A stretch of 64,000 bases of DNA, taken from contig JBDHZV010000002.1 in the NCBI GenBank assembly GCA_039812125.1, positions 1-64,000 of the forward strand. Direction: 5' to 3'. The position numbers and the translations under genes were made by a program. The DNA is from Prado023 sp039812125. GTDB taxonomy: Bacteria; Actinomycetota; Actinomycetes; S36-B12; CAIYMF01. Positions 28,184 through 35,991 of the stretch are shown one piece after another. Each line of letters begins with the position of its first letter. The first letter of the stretch is position 1. The notes beneath the pieces are model-generated. The model was not told the origin of the DNA. It saw only the letters and a program-made list of their open reading frames with translations, and searched no databases.

Positions 28184-28506
28184 TGGTCGTGCTCCTGAGG
28201 CGGCAGGGCCTTGACCAGCGGCACGTCGTTGGCGATCAGGCCCAGCTTGGCTGCCCCACCCGGGGAGCCGAGCTCGGTGAAGAAGTCCGCGTTGGCAGCC
28301 GTGTAGTCGCTCCACTCGGCCGGCACGTCGTCCTCGTAGAAGATCGCCTCCACGGGGCAGACAGGCTCGCACGCCCCGCAGTCCACGCACTCGTCGGGGT
28401 GGATGTAGAGCATCCGCTCGCCCTCGTAGATGCAGTCGACGGGGCATTCCTCGATGCAGGCCTTGTCCTTGAGGTCGACGCAGGGCAGGGCGATCACGTA
28501 GGTCAT
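28180..28506 (-). CDS. fdxA: Seven-iron ferredoxin (3Fe-4S/4Fe-4S)
   Basis: A 108-residue ferredoxin. The first cluster region has C9...C17...C21-Pro and the second CVDCGACEPVCP, the arrangement of 7Fe ferredoxins such as mycobacterial FdxC/FdxA. It is an electron carrier for reductases or P450s. ATG 28506 follows GGAG, and a TAGGAT hexamer at 28538-28543 may be its promoter, overlapping the stop of the upstream gene. Co-transcription with dapC is a common actinobacterial arrangement. Confidence 0.95.
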   Translation of the reverse strand: MTYVIALPCVDLKDKACIEECPVDCIYEGERMLYIHPDECVDCGACEPVCPVEAIFYEDDVPAEWSDYTAANADFFTELGSPGGAAKLGLIANDVPLVKALPPQEHDH

Positions 28507-28540
28507 CGGATCTCCAATCTCGTTCCGGCTGGGCCGAATC

Positions 28541-30319
28541 CTATTGGGTGGCGTCCCCGGTGTCGTCCGTCGGTTCCGGCTTGGGGGTGGGCTTCGGGGT
28601 CGGCTTGGGTCCGCAGATCACGTGGGGGGTGGGCTTGTACGTCGTCGGCCAGGTCTCGGTGCGCACCGCCCGGCCGTCCGACCAGAGCCGTCGGGTCACG
28701 GCGATGGAGAACCCCTGGACCCCCTCCGAGGGCACGCAGCCGGCCTTGTCGTCGTACACGGTGGTGAACCCCGTGTAGCTGTGCCGCGGCGTGAAGCTCG
28801 CCGTGACCTTGTCGTACTTCTTGGTGCCCCACATCGTGACCCGCACGCCGTCGTTGTACCGCGTCGCGGTGATGAGCACGCCATGACCGGTGTCGTTCCT
28901 CATCCGCAGGTCCAGCGCGCCCCACGCCACGGTGGCCTCCAGGCCGGCCTGGTAGCGGCTGATGTACAGGCCGTGGGCGTGCTGCTCGACCCGCTCGAGG
29001 CCGGCGTGGAACCCGGCGGTCCAGGTGGCGGTCGTGATGATGGACACCCCGCCGCCGAGCTCCTCACGGAACCGGCCCCCCGAGATGATGAACCCCGTGG
29101 TGTACCCGTTGGCGACGGTGCGCTCCTTGACGGTGTCGTTCATCGAGAACGTCTCGCCGGGCCGGATGATGGTGCCGTTGAGGTACTGGGCAGCCCGCCC
29201 GACGTTCTGGTAGCGGTACGCGGCAGGCGGGAACCACTGCCGGAACGACGAGAGCTTCTCCGTGATGCCCAGTTCCTTGGCGTCCGCGGTGGTGAACTCC
29301 GGGTCGCTGGCGGTGACCGCGACCGTGGCCACCCTGGCCCGGGTGTCGGTCTCGGAGAGCACCGGCAGCAGGGCGCCGGACAGGTCGTCGGGATCGACCG
29401 CGCGGCCGGCCCTGGACGGGACCACGACCGGCTTGTCCTTCACGATCTTGAAGGAGGCATCCCGGCCGGGGCGCTCCAGGGATCCCAGGTCGTCCGCCAG
29501 GGCGGCCCGCAGCGCGGCGCCGTCCAGGGCGGGCTCCAGGGTGCCGTCCGCCACGGCGAAGGTCAGGGCATCGGCGATCACCCGGGCCGGGACCACCACC
29601 TCCTTCTTCGCGATCGTCACCGTCACCGGTGCGGCCACCGCAGGCTGTGCGACCCCGGACAGGACCTCCTCGGCGCGCTCGGCCGAGACGGTGGGCTGGA
29701 CCGTCGTCATGGGCAGGGCCAGCGAGGTCGAGCGCGGGTCGAGGTAGCCCTCGGCGACGACGGCCGTCGCGGCCGCGAGGTCCAGGGAGCTGCCGGGCTT
29801 GCCCGGCTGCAGCGTGGCGACCGCCTTCTTCGAGTACGTGATCGTCGGCTCGGTCGCCGGGACGTCGGCGACGGTGGCCAGCCCGTCGAGAGCCTGGCCG
29901 AGCGCCTCGGTGTTGACGCGGGTCTCCGGCTCGACCTCGACCTGGCCGCTCAGGTGCCGCACCAGGGTCACGGGGTTGAGGATGAGCCCGGAGGCTCGCT
30001 CGACCGTGGCCTGCCAGTCCGGGGCCAGCCCGACAGCAGCGGGGTCCAGCTCGGTGGTGGTCTCCCCGGCGGTGACGGGGATGGGTGCCGCCGCCGTCGT
30101 GGCGAGCTCGGACTCCAGGGTCTGCACGGCCTCCTGCTGGCTGCGGCCCCCGATGTCGACGCCGAGGACCGTCGTGCCCTGCGGCACCGGGCCCGAGACG
30201 GCGGCGACGGCGGCGAGGTATCCCGCGACGAGCAGGGCGGCGGCCAGCACGAGGGTGATCCACAGTCCGCGATGTCGGCGGCCGGGGCGATCCCCGGAGT
30301 TGGTCGTGGCATCGGTCAC
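28541..30319 (-). CDS. VanW-family protein with peptidoglycan-binding-like (YoaR) domains
   Basis: A 592-residue protein with a short cytoplasmic end, one membrane helix (about 18-42), two peptidoglycan-binding-4/YoaR-like segments (about 75-330) and a C-terminal VanW domain. Its GETFSMND, EELGGGVS and ATVAWGALDLRMRND segments are diagnostic. The position often held by Cys in GGGVCQ is Ser here. It ends in a Lys/Pro/Thr-rich tail suited to crossing the cell wall. The enzymatic role of VanW is not established. It should sit outside the membrane. The start ATG 30319 gives a standard anchor. Confidence 0.85.
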   Translation of the reverse strand: MTDATTNSGDRPGRRHRGLWITLVLAAALLVAGYLAAVAAVSGPVPQGTTVLGVDIGGRSQQEAVQTLESELATTAAAPIPVTAGETTTELDPAAVGLAPDWQATVERASGLILNPVTLVRHLSGQVEVEPETRVNTEALGQALDGLATVADVPATEPTITYSKKAVATLQPGKPGSSLDLAAATAVVAEGYLDPRSTSLALPMTTVQPTVSAERAEEVLSGVAQPAVAAPVTVTIAKKEVVVPARVIADALTFAVADGTLEPALDGAALRAALADDLGSLERPGRDASFKIVKDKPVVVPSRAGRAVDPDDLSGALLPVLSETDTRARVATVAVTASDPEFTTADAKELGITEKLSSFRQWFPPAAYRYQNVGRAAQYLNGTIIRPGETFSMNDTVKERTVANGYTTGFIISGGRFREELGGGVSIITTATWTAGFHAGLERVEQHAHGLYISRYQAGLEATVAWGALDLRMRNDTGHGVLITATRYNDGVRVTMWGTKKYDKVTASFTPRHSYTGFTTVYDDKAGCVPSEGVQGFSIAVTRRLWSDGRAVRTETWPTTYKPTPHVICGPKPTPKPTPKPEPTDDTGDATQ

Positions 30320-30347
30320 AGCACCAAGGGTAGGTGCTTGCGCAGCG

Positions 30348-30839
30348 TCAGGGTGCCAGGCTCCGGTACCGGGAGGCGAAGTAGACGGTGGGCGGGACCT
30401 CGGAGGTGGGCAGGTGCACGTCGGTGACCCGCCCGATCACGACGTCGTGGTCGCCGGCACGGATCACCTGCTCGGTGGCCAGCTCCAGCCCGGACAGCAT
30501 CGCGTCGAGCAGGACCGCGCCGTTGCCGCCCCGATGGTGCGGGAAGGGGTCCAGCTGGCCGTCGAGCGGTCGGCCGCGGGTGGCGAACCAGCGGGCGGTG
30601 CCCTGGCCCCCCTCGGGCAGGAACCCCACCGCCCAGGTCCCCGAGCCCAGGATCGCCTCGTGGAACCGGGTGTCGCGCTGGACGCACACCAGGGCCATCA
30701 CCGGGTCGAGGGAGACCGAGGCGAACGAGTTGGCCGTCATGGCGTGGTCGTGCCCCTGCCAGGTCGTGGTCACGATCGCGATGCCGGTCGCGTACCGGGA
30801 GGCGGCCCGGCGGAACGCCTCGGGCGTCGGCTCGGTCAT
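30348..30839 (-). CDS. Flavin reductase-like (FMN-binding) protein
   Basis: A 163-residue protein of the flavin-reductase/HpaC family. The core FRRAASRYATGIAIVTT, AMTANSFASVSLDPVMALVCV and HDVVIGRV segments line the flavin site. It could supply reduced flavin to a monooxygenase or be an F420/FMN-binding reductase; no partner oxygenase lies nearby. ATG 30839 lies 8 nt downstream of the stop of the membrane-protein gene on the same strand, suggesting co-transcription. Confidence 0.8.
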   Translation of the reverse strand: MTEPTPEAFRRAASRYATGIAIVTTTWQGHDHAMTANSFASVSLDPVMALVCVQRDTRFHEAILGSGTWAVGFLPEGGQGTARWFATRGRPLDGQLDPFPHHRGGNGAVLLDAMLSGLELATEQVIRAGDHDVVIGRVTDVHLPTSEVPPTVYFASRYRSLAP

Positions 30840-30846
30840 CGTCAGC

Positions 30847-31236
30847 TCAGGCCTGCTCGGAGGGTGCCGGCGCGGAGGTCGCAGGCTCGTGCTGGCGGGC
30901 AACGACCAGCGGGAAGGCGCTGGCGGCCGCGAGCAGCATCGATGCGCCCACCAGGTACGCGAGCTGCCGGGTGCCGCTGGTCAGCACGAGGTCGCCTCCG
31001 GGGGTGCGGGTGGCCATCCCGAGGGTGGCGGCCAGCCAGCCCGCCGACAGGGCGAGCGCGCCCCACCGGCTGCCCACCCACCAGGCGCACGCCCGGGCGA
31101 CCAGCACCAGGGCGACCACGACCAGGACCATGCCGGTGGGCAGCAGCAGGCCCGCCACCTGGGTCTGGCGGGCCTGGAGCAGGGCGCCCACGACCCCGAG
31201 GAACGCACCGAGCAGCACCAGGGCGACGGCGCGCAT
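30847..31236 (-). CDS. Small four-helix membrane protein (DUF6113-like)
   Basis: A 129-residue protein with four predicted membrane helices and a short charged C-terminal tail. The PGGDLVLTSGTR segment before the last helix resembles an actinobacterial family often found near mshB and fdxA (DUF6113 as far as I can judge). No catalytic motif is seen. ATG 31236 lies 8 nt after the dapD stop, so it is probably part of the dapD transcript. Confidence 0.65.
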   Translation of the reverse strand: MRAVALVLLGAFLGVVGALLQARQTQVAGLLLPTGMVLVVVALVLVARACAWWVGSRWGALALSAGWLAATLGMATRTPGGDLVLTSGTRQLAYLVGASMLLAAASAFPLVVARQHEPATSAPAPSEQA

Positions 31237-31244
31237 CCGGGCGC

Positions 31245-32183
31245 CTAGTTGGCGTGCAGGTGGGCGGCCAGGCCCCCCCAGTGCCCGGTGCGCGGGGTGG
31301 CCTCCAGGGCGCCCGTGACCGAGTTGCGCCGGAACAGCAGGTCGGCGACCCCGGACAGCTCGCGGCCCTTGACGACGGTGCCGTCGGGCAGCGTGATCTT
31401 GGATCCGGCCGTCACGTAGCACCCGGCCTCGACCACCGAGCGGTCGCCCAGGGAGATCCCGATGCCGGCGTTGGCGCCGATGAGCGCGCCCTCGCCGACG
31501 GTGACCTGCTGTCGCCCGCCACCCGAGAGCGTCCCCATGATCGAGGCGCCGCCCCCGACGTCGGAGCCGGGCCCGACGACGACACCGGCGGAGATGCGGC
31601 CCTCGACCATCGAGGGCCCCAGTGTGCCGGCGTTGAAGTTGCAGAAGCCCTCGTGCATCACCGTCGTGCCCTCGGCCAGGTGGGCCCCGAGCCGGACGCG
31701 ATCAGCGTCGGCGATGCGCACCCCGGCCGGGACCACGTAGTCCACCATGCGCGGGAACTTGTCGACCGAGAGCACCGTGAGGGCGACCTCCGCGACCCGG
31801 GCCCGCATCCGCACCTCGGCCAGGTCCCCGACGGCGACCGGGCCCAGTGAGGTCCAGGCCACGTTGGGCAGCACCCCGAAGATGCCCTCGACGTTGATCG
31901 TGCGGGGCTGGACCAGCCGGTGGGACAGCAGGTGCAGCCGCAGGTAGGCGTCGGCGACGTCGGCCGGGGCTGCGGAGAGGTCGGCGATCCTGGTCGTGAT
32001 CACCCGGGTGACCACCCCACGGATGGGGTCGTCCGCGCAGGCATCGGCCAGGTGGGGCAGGTCTGTCGGGTCGGCCGACAGCGCCGGCGCGGGGTACCAG
32101 ACGTCGAGGATCGGGGCGTCCTCGCCGGTCCCGGCGTAGGTGGCGATCCCGTGGGCCGATGCGGGCAGGGTGAGCAGCTCCAT
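31245..32183 (-). CDS. dapD: Tetrahydrodipicolinate N-succinyltransferase (actinobacterial type)
   Basis: A 312-residue left-handed beta-helix acyltransferase. The VRLGAHLAEGTTVMHEGFCNFNAGTLG region (short motif: EGFCNFNAGTLG) and MVEGRISAGVVVGPGSDVGGG are diagnostic of the mycobacterial DapD subgroup. It transfers succinyl from succinyl-CoA to tetrahydrodipicolinate, the step before DapC. ATG 32183 is 8 nt after a TACGCT hexamer, predicting leaderless mRNA. It is divergent from dapE with 43 bp between the start codons. Confidence 0.95.
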   Translation of the reverse strand: MELLTLPASAHGIATYAGTGEDAPILDVWYPAPALSADPTDLPHLADACADDPIRGVVTRVITTRIADLSAAPADVADAYLRLHLLSHRLVQPRTINVEGIFGVLPNVAWTSLGPVAVGDLAEVRMRARVAEVALTVLSVDKFPRMVDYVVPAGVRIADADRVRLGAHLAEGTTVMHEGFCNFNAGTLGPSMVEGRISAGVVVGPGSDVGGGASIMGTLSGGGRQQVTVGEGALIGANAGIGISLGDRSVVEAGCYVTAGSKITLPDGTVVKGRELSGVADLLFRRNSVTGALEATPRTGHWGGLAAHLHAN

Positions 32184-32190
32184 GGGTCGA

Positions 32191-32197
32191 TAGCGTA
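32191..32197. promoter_or_regulatory. Overlapping divergent -10 elements of dapD and dapE
   Basis: The 7-bp sequence TAGCGTA reads TAGCGT on the plus strand (towards dapE, leader about 25 nt with GGGAG site) and TACGCT on the minus strand (8 nt before the dapD ATG). The two hexamers share five base pairs. Confidence 0.5.
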
Positions 32198-32226
32198 GGG
32201 GGAGCCGATCCGGATGGGAGACCGAC

Positions 32227-33297
32227 ATGGCCCTGGACCCTGCGGGGGACCTCGTGACGCTGCTGGCCGACCTGGTCGACATCCCCAGCGTGAGCAGGTC
32301 GGAGGCCGCCATCGCAGACGCGATCCAGCAGTGCCTGGCCCCGCTGGGGCACCTGGCCGTGGAGCGCGACGGCAACTGCCTGGTGGCGCGCACCGACCTG
32401 GGCCGGGCTGAGCGGGTCCTGGTGTGCGGGCACATCGACACGGTGCCCGAGGCAGCCAACCTGCCGCACCGGCTGGAGGTGGTCGACGGCGAGCAGCGCC
32501 TGGCGGGTCTGGGGGCCTGCGACATGAAGGGTGGGGTCGCGGTGCTCCTGGCGCTGGCCGCGACAGTGGCCGCCCCGGTCCACGACGTCACCTACGTGCT
32601 CTACGACAGCGAGGAGATCGAGGAGCGGTTCAACGGGCTCAAGCGCCTGGCGCAGACCCGTCCCGAGCTGCTGGAGGGCGACTTCGCGATCCTCATGGAG
32701 CCCTCCGTCGCGGGCGTGGAGGCCGGGTGCCAGGGAACGCTGCGCGCCGAGGTGCGCACGACCGGGCGGCGGGCCCACAGCGCCCGGTCCTGGCTGGGCG
32801 TGAATGCGATCCACGAGGCTGCCGACGTGCTCGCCCGGTTGGCGGAGTACGTGCCCGCCCGGGTCATGATCGACGGGCTGGAGTACCGGGAGGGGCTCAA
32901 CGCTGTCCTGATCTCCGGTGGCGTGGCAGGCAACGTGATCCCCGACGAGTGCGTCGTCACGGTGAACTACCGGTTCGCGCCCTCGGTGCGCCCCGAGCAG
33001 GCGATCAGCCACCTCACCACCGTGTTCGAGGGGTTCGACGTGCGGATCGTCGACGTCGCCGCCGGGGCCCTGCCGGGGCTGTCGCATCCGGCGGCCTCGG
33101 CGTTCGTCGCCCTGACCGGGTCCGAGCCCCGACCGAAGTACGGGTGGACCGACGTCGCTCGGTTCTCGGCGCTGGGCATCCCCGCCGTCAACTACGGGCC
33201 CGGCGACCCCTCGCTGGCGCACACCAGGGAGGAGTACGTGCCGACGAGCCAGGTCCGCCAGACCTATGAGGTCCTGCGGGCCTGGCTCGTCGGGTAG
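32227..33297 (+). CDS. dapE: Succinyl-diaminopimelate desuccinylase (M20 family)
   Basis: A 356-residue di-zinc hydrolase. CGHIDTVP holds the first His and catalytic Asp, CDMKGG the bridging Asp, SEEIEE the catalytic and ligand Glu pair, and the C-terminal SLAHTREEYV the last His. It hydrolyses N-succinyl-LL-DAP to LL-DAP and succinate, completing the succinylase branch with dapC and dapD in this window. ATG 32227 has GGGAG 6 nt upstream. Confidence 0.95.
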   Translation: MALDPAGDLVTLLADLVDIPSVSRSEAAIADAIQQCLAPLGHLAVERDGNCLVARTDLGRAERVLVCGHIDTVPEAANLPHRLEVVDGEQRLAGLGACDMKGGVAVLLALAATVAAPVHDVTYVLYDSEEIEERFNGLKRLAQTRPELLEGDFAILMEPSVAGVEAGCQGTLRAEVRTTGRRAHSARSWLGVNAIHEAADVLARLAEYVPARVMIDGLEYREGLNAVLISGGVAGNVIPDECVVTVNYRFAPSVRPEQAISHLTTVFEGFDVRIVDVAAGALPGLSHPAASAFVALTGSEPRPKYGWTDVARFSALGIPAVNYGPGDPSLAHTREEYVPTSQVRQTYEVLRAWLVG

Positions 33298-33300
33298 GGC

Positions 33301-33315
33301 GGCCGGGCTCCGGCC
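33301..33315. terminator. Short hairpin between convergent dapE and YceI genes
   Basis: GGCCGG-gct-CCGGCC forms a 6-bp stem with a 3-nt loop in the 23-bp gap between convergent stops. It lacks a T-run. Confidence 0.35.
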
Positions 33316-33320
33316 TCGCG

Positions 33321-33866
33321 TCAGGAGGCCTTGACGGCCGACACGTCGAGCTGGATGCGGATGGCGTCGCTGACCAGGACGCCTCCGGCCTCGAGGGCCA
33401 CGTTCCAGGTCAGGCCGAAGTCCTTGCGGCTGATCTGGGTCTCGCCCTCGAAGCCTGCGCGGACGTTCCCGAACGGGTCGGTGGCGACCCCGGTGGGCTC
33501 GAAGGGGATCTCCACGGGGCGCGTGACGCCCTTGATGGTCAGGTCGCCGAGCAGGACGAACGACGCGCCGTCCTGCTTGACCACCGTCGAGGCGAAGGTC
33601 ATCTCGGGGTTGTTCGCGACGTCGAAGAAGTCCGGGCTGCGCAGGTGGGCATCGCGGTCCGCCGAGCCGGTGCTGACCGACTCGAGGGCCACCGTGACGC
33701 TGGCCGTGGAGGACGCCGGCTCGTCGGCGTCGATGACCAGGGTTCCGGAGAACGTGTCGAAGGAGCCGCGCACCTTCGTGACCATGGCGTGGCGGGCGAC
33801 GAAGCCCAGCCGCGAGTGGCTGGGGTCGATGGTCCAGGTGCCGGCGTAGGCGCTGTAGTCGGTCAT
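33321..33866 (-). CDS. YceI-like lipocalin-fold protein
   Basis: A 181-residue protein spanning the whole YceI domain: GTWTIDPSHSRLGFVARHAMVTKVRG at the N-terminus (short motif WTIDPSHS), DFFDVANNPEMTF in the middle, and ISRKDFGLTWN near the end. YceI proteins are beta-barrels that bind polyisoprenoids or amphiphiles. No signal peptide is seen, so this one is cytoplasmic. ATG 33866 has a GAGGAG site. The upstream region contains a TTGAA-type palindrome often associated with MarR-family control of yceI genes. Confidence 0.9.
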   Translation of the reverse strand: MTDYSAYAGTWTIDPSHSRLGFVARHAMVTKVRGSFDTFSGTLVIDADEPASSTASVTVALESVSTGSADRDAHLRSPDFFDVANNPEMTFASTVVKQDGASFVLLGDLTIKGVTRPVEIPFEPTGVATDPFGNVRAGFEGETQISRKDFGLTWNVALEAGGVLVSDAIRIQLDVSAVKAS

Positions 33867-33915
33867 GCTCGCTCCTCGGTTCGATGGGACACGCGTGCCT
33901 CGGGGGGACACGCTG

Positions 33916-33948
33916 GTTGAAGGTTCAACGAGATAATTGAAGCTTGAA
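33916..33948. promoter_or_regulatory. Candidate operator between YceI and LOG genes
   Basis: A perfect palindrome GTTGAA-gg-TTCAAC (33916-33929) is followed by a related TTGAAGCTTGAA (33937-33948) in an AT-rich pocket of an otherwise GC-rich region. GATAAT lies between them at 33932-33937. The arrangement fits a dimeric winged-helix (MarR-like) repressor site; the regulator is not in the window. Confidence 0.5.
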
Positions 33949-33981
33949 GCAACGCTCCCGTCAAGTCGGGTCCCGCCGGGA

Positions 33982-33987
33982 TAGCGT
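33982..33987 (+). promoter_or_regulatory. -10 hexamer TAGCGT, leaderless start of LOG gene
   Basis: TAGCGT is followed by 7 nt and then ATG 33995, with no ribosome-binding site between. Confidence 0.5.
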
Positions 33988-33994
33988 GTCGGGC

Positions 33995-34789
33995 ATGGCT
34001 GACAGCGACGAGGCGGGCGTCCAGCGCCGCACCAAGGGGCCGGTGACCCTGCGCCGCCGGCAGGTCAACGGCACGACCACCGACCAACGGCTGCTGGACA
34101 CCCGGGACTCCGGCGACTGGGTCCACACCGACCCATGGCGGGTGCTGCGGATCCAGGCCGAGTTCGTCGAGGGCTTCGGTGCCCTGGCGACCCTGGGGCC
34201 GGCAATCAGCGTCTTCGGGTCGGCGCGCACCCCCGAGGGGCACCCGGAGTACGAGCGGGCCCGTGAGACGGCGCGCCGGCTCGCGGCCGCGGGCTACGCG
34301 GTGATCACCGGCGGCGGCCCCGGGATCATGGCCGCGGCCAACCGGGGGGCGTGGGAGGCGGGCGGGACCTCGGTCGGCCTGGGCATCGAGCTGCCCTTCG
34401 AGCAGGTGATGAACGAGTGGGTCGACCTCGGGATCAACTTCCGCTACTTCTTCGCCCGCAAGACCATGTTCGTCAAGTACGCCCAGGGCTTCGTGGTCTT
34501 CCCCGGCGGCTTCGGCACGATCGACGAGCTCTTCGAGTCGCTGACCCTGGCCCAGACCGGCAAGGTCACCGCGTTCCCGATCATCCTGGTGGGCCGCGCC
34601 TACTGGGCCGGCCTGCTGGACTGGCTGCGGGGCACGATGGCGGTCGACGGCAAGATCTCGCCGGGCGACGTCGACCTGGTGCACGTCACCGACGACCCCG
34701 AGGACGTCGTGCGGGTGCTGCGCGAGGCCGCGGCCGCCCGGGCCGAGCAGCACGGCCGGCCGGCCGGCCGGGTCGGGGACGGCACCTGA
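33995..34789 (+). CDS. LOG-family protein (TIGR00730, cytokinin-riboside phosphoribohydrolase type)
   Basis: A 264-residue Rossmann-fold protein with the two LOG signatures: GGGPGIMAAANRGA and PGGFGTIDELFE (matching PGGxGTxxE). Family enzymes cleave nucleoside 5'-monophosphates to base plus ribose phosphate. M. tuberculosis Rv1205, which occupies the same neighbourhood, belongs to this family. The first 45 residues are a charged extension. The substrate here is not determined by sequence. Confidence 0.9.
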   Translation: MADSDEAGVQRRTKGPVTLRRRQVNGTTTDQRLLDTRDSGDWVHTDPWRVLRIQAEFVEGFGALATLGPAISVFGSARTPEGHPEYERARETARRLAAAGYAVITGGGPGIMAAANRGAWEAGGTSVGLGIELPFEQVMNEWVDLGINFRYFFARKTMFVKYAQGFVVFPGGFGTIDELFESLTLAQTGKVTAFPIILVGRAYWAGLLDWLRGTMAVDGKISPGDVDLVHVTDDPEDVVRVLREAAAARAEQHGRPAGRVGDGT

Positions 34790-34822
34790 GCCCCCCACTG
34801 CGGGGCATCCACCGGCCGGGGC

Positions 34823-35689
34823 TCACGCCAGCCCGCGCCGGCTCACCGCCGGCTGGCGGGTGCCGGCGATGGTGCGCTCCATGTCCAGGGCCTGCAGGGT
34901 CTCCACCACGTCGTGGGCGCGGTACACCCGGGCGCCGAGCATCGAGCTGACTGTCGTGGCCGCGAGCGTCCCGACCAGGCGGCTGGCGGGGTCCGCGATG
35001 CCCAGCGACTCGCCCACGAAGTCCTTGCGCGACAGCGACACCAGCACCGGCCACCCGGTGGCGACCATCTGCCCCAGCTCGCGGGTCGCGATCAGGGAGT
35101 GTCGGGTGTTCTTGCCGAAGTCGTGGCCCGGGTCGATCATCACCCGGTCGGGCGCGACGCCCAGTGAGACGGCGCGCTCGGCCTCGGCGAGCGTGCGGCG
35201 CAGGATGTCGGCCATGACGTCGGGGTAGCCGACCCGGTGCGGCCTGGTCCGCGGGGCCTGCCCGCCGGTGTGCGTGCAGACCAGGCCGGCCCCGTGCTCG
35301 GCCGCCACCGCGGCGAGCTCCGGGTCGACGCCGCCCCAGGCGTCGTTGAGGATGTCCGCCCCGGCGGCGCACACCGCGGCGCCCACCTCGGCGCGCCAGG
35401 TGTCCACCGAGATCGTCAGGTCGGGATGCTGCTGGCGGACCTGGGCGACCAGGTCCACCGTTCGCGCCCGCTCCTCGCGGGCATCCACCTCGTCGCCGGG
35501 GCCCGCCTTCACCCCGCCGATGTCGACGATTCGGGCCCCCTGGGCCACCACGGTGGCCACGCGCTCCAGCGCCGCCTGCAGCCCGTAGGTGGCCCCGCGG
35601 TCGAAGAACGAGTCCGGCGTGCGGTTGACGATCGCCATGACGACGCGGTCGTCGGGGCCCACCGCCCCGTGCCGCAGCTGCAGGTCCAT
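34823..35689 (-). CDS. Dihydropteroate synthase paralogue (FolP2-like)
   Basis: A 288-residue TIM-barrel protein of the dihydropteroate synthase family. MAIVNRTPDSFFD corresponds to the MGxxNxTPDSFSDGG pterin loop with substitutions, ISVDTW is intact, LNDAWGG replaces xNDVSGG, and SLSRKDFVGE matches the SRKxxxG end. The neighbourhood matches M. tuberculosis folP2, which is reported not to supply normal DHPS activity, so this may not be the folate enzyme. ATG 35689 is only 14 bp from the divergent GTG of the DivIVA-like gene. A weak hairpin (34788-34824) overlaps its stop. Confidence 0.8.
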   Translation of the reverse strand: MDLQLRHGAVGPDDRVVMAIVNRTPDSFFDRGATYGLQAALERVATVVAQGARIVDIGGVKAGPGDEVDAREERARTVDLVAQVRQQHPDLTISVDTWRAEVGAAVCAAGADILNDAWGGVDPELAAVAAEHGAGLVCTHTGGQAPRTRPHRVGYPDVMADILRRTLAEAERAVSLGVAPDRVMIDPGHDFGKNTRHSLIATRELGQMVATGWPVLVSLSRKDFVGESLGIADPASRLVGTLAATTVSSMLGARVYRAHDVVETLQALDMERTIAGTRQPAVSRRGLA

Positions 35690-35691
35690 GG

Positions 35692-35701
35692 GAGGATCCT
35701 G
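35692..35701. promoter_or_regulatory. Possible overlapping -10 elements between folP-like and DivIVA-like genes
   Basis: Only 14 bp (35690-35703) separate two divergent start codons. At the expected leaderless distance each strand has a hexamer of form xAxxxT (GAGGAT on plus, CAGGAT on minus), overlapping around AGGATCCT. The plus-strand GGAGG could instead be a ribosome-binding site. Confidence 0.3.
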
Positions 35702-35703
35702 CC

Positions 35704-35991
35704 GTGCTGATCGTGTTCGTGCTCGTGGCGATCGCCGTGGTGGCCGCGGTCGCCGTGCTGGTGGCCCGGGACCGGCCGGTGCTCGCCGACGATCCCACCC
35801 CGGGCCGGCCGCTGCGCTGGCCCGAGACCCCACCCACGGCCCAGGACGTGGCGTCGGTCCGGTTCGCCGTGGCCGTCCGGGGGTACCGGATGGACCAGGT
35901 CGACCGGGTGCTCGACGACCTGGCCCGGGCCCTCGAGCATCGCGACCGGGTGATCGAGGCCCTGCAGGCACCGCCGGACCGCGAGCCGTGA
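35704..35991 (+). CDS. Small membrane protein with DivIVA-like segment
   Basis: A 95-residue protein with one N-terminal membrane helix (2-20) and a DivIVA-domain-like segment, SVRFAVAVRGYRMDQVDRVLDD (short motif RGYRMDQVD), followed by a short helix. The family is typical of actinobacteria and sits beside folP2/gpgS genes in mycobacteria (Rv1209 position). Function is unknown; DivIVA-like motifs suggest localisation to curved membrane or protein scaffolding. The start is GTG 35704, and the stop overlaps the next start (GTGA). Confidence 0.8.
   Translation: MLIVFVLVAIAVVAAVAVLVARDRPVLADDPTPGRPLRWPETPPTAQDVASVRFAVAVRGYRMDQVDRVLDDLARALEHRDRVIEALQAPPDREP

Noticed and set aside
34823..35689. Canonical folate-pathway dihydropteroate synthase
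   Set aside because: Motif changes and the FolP2-type neighbourhood argue for a paralogue; I left the gene symbol empty.
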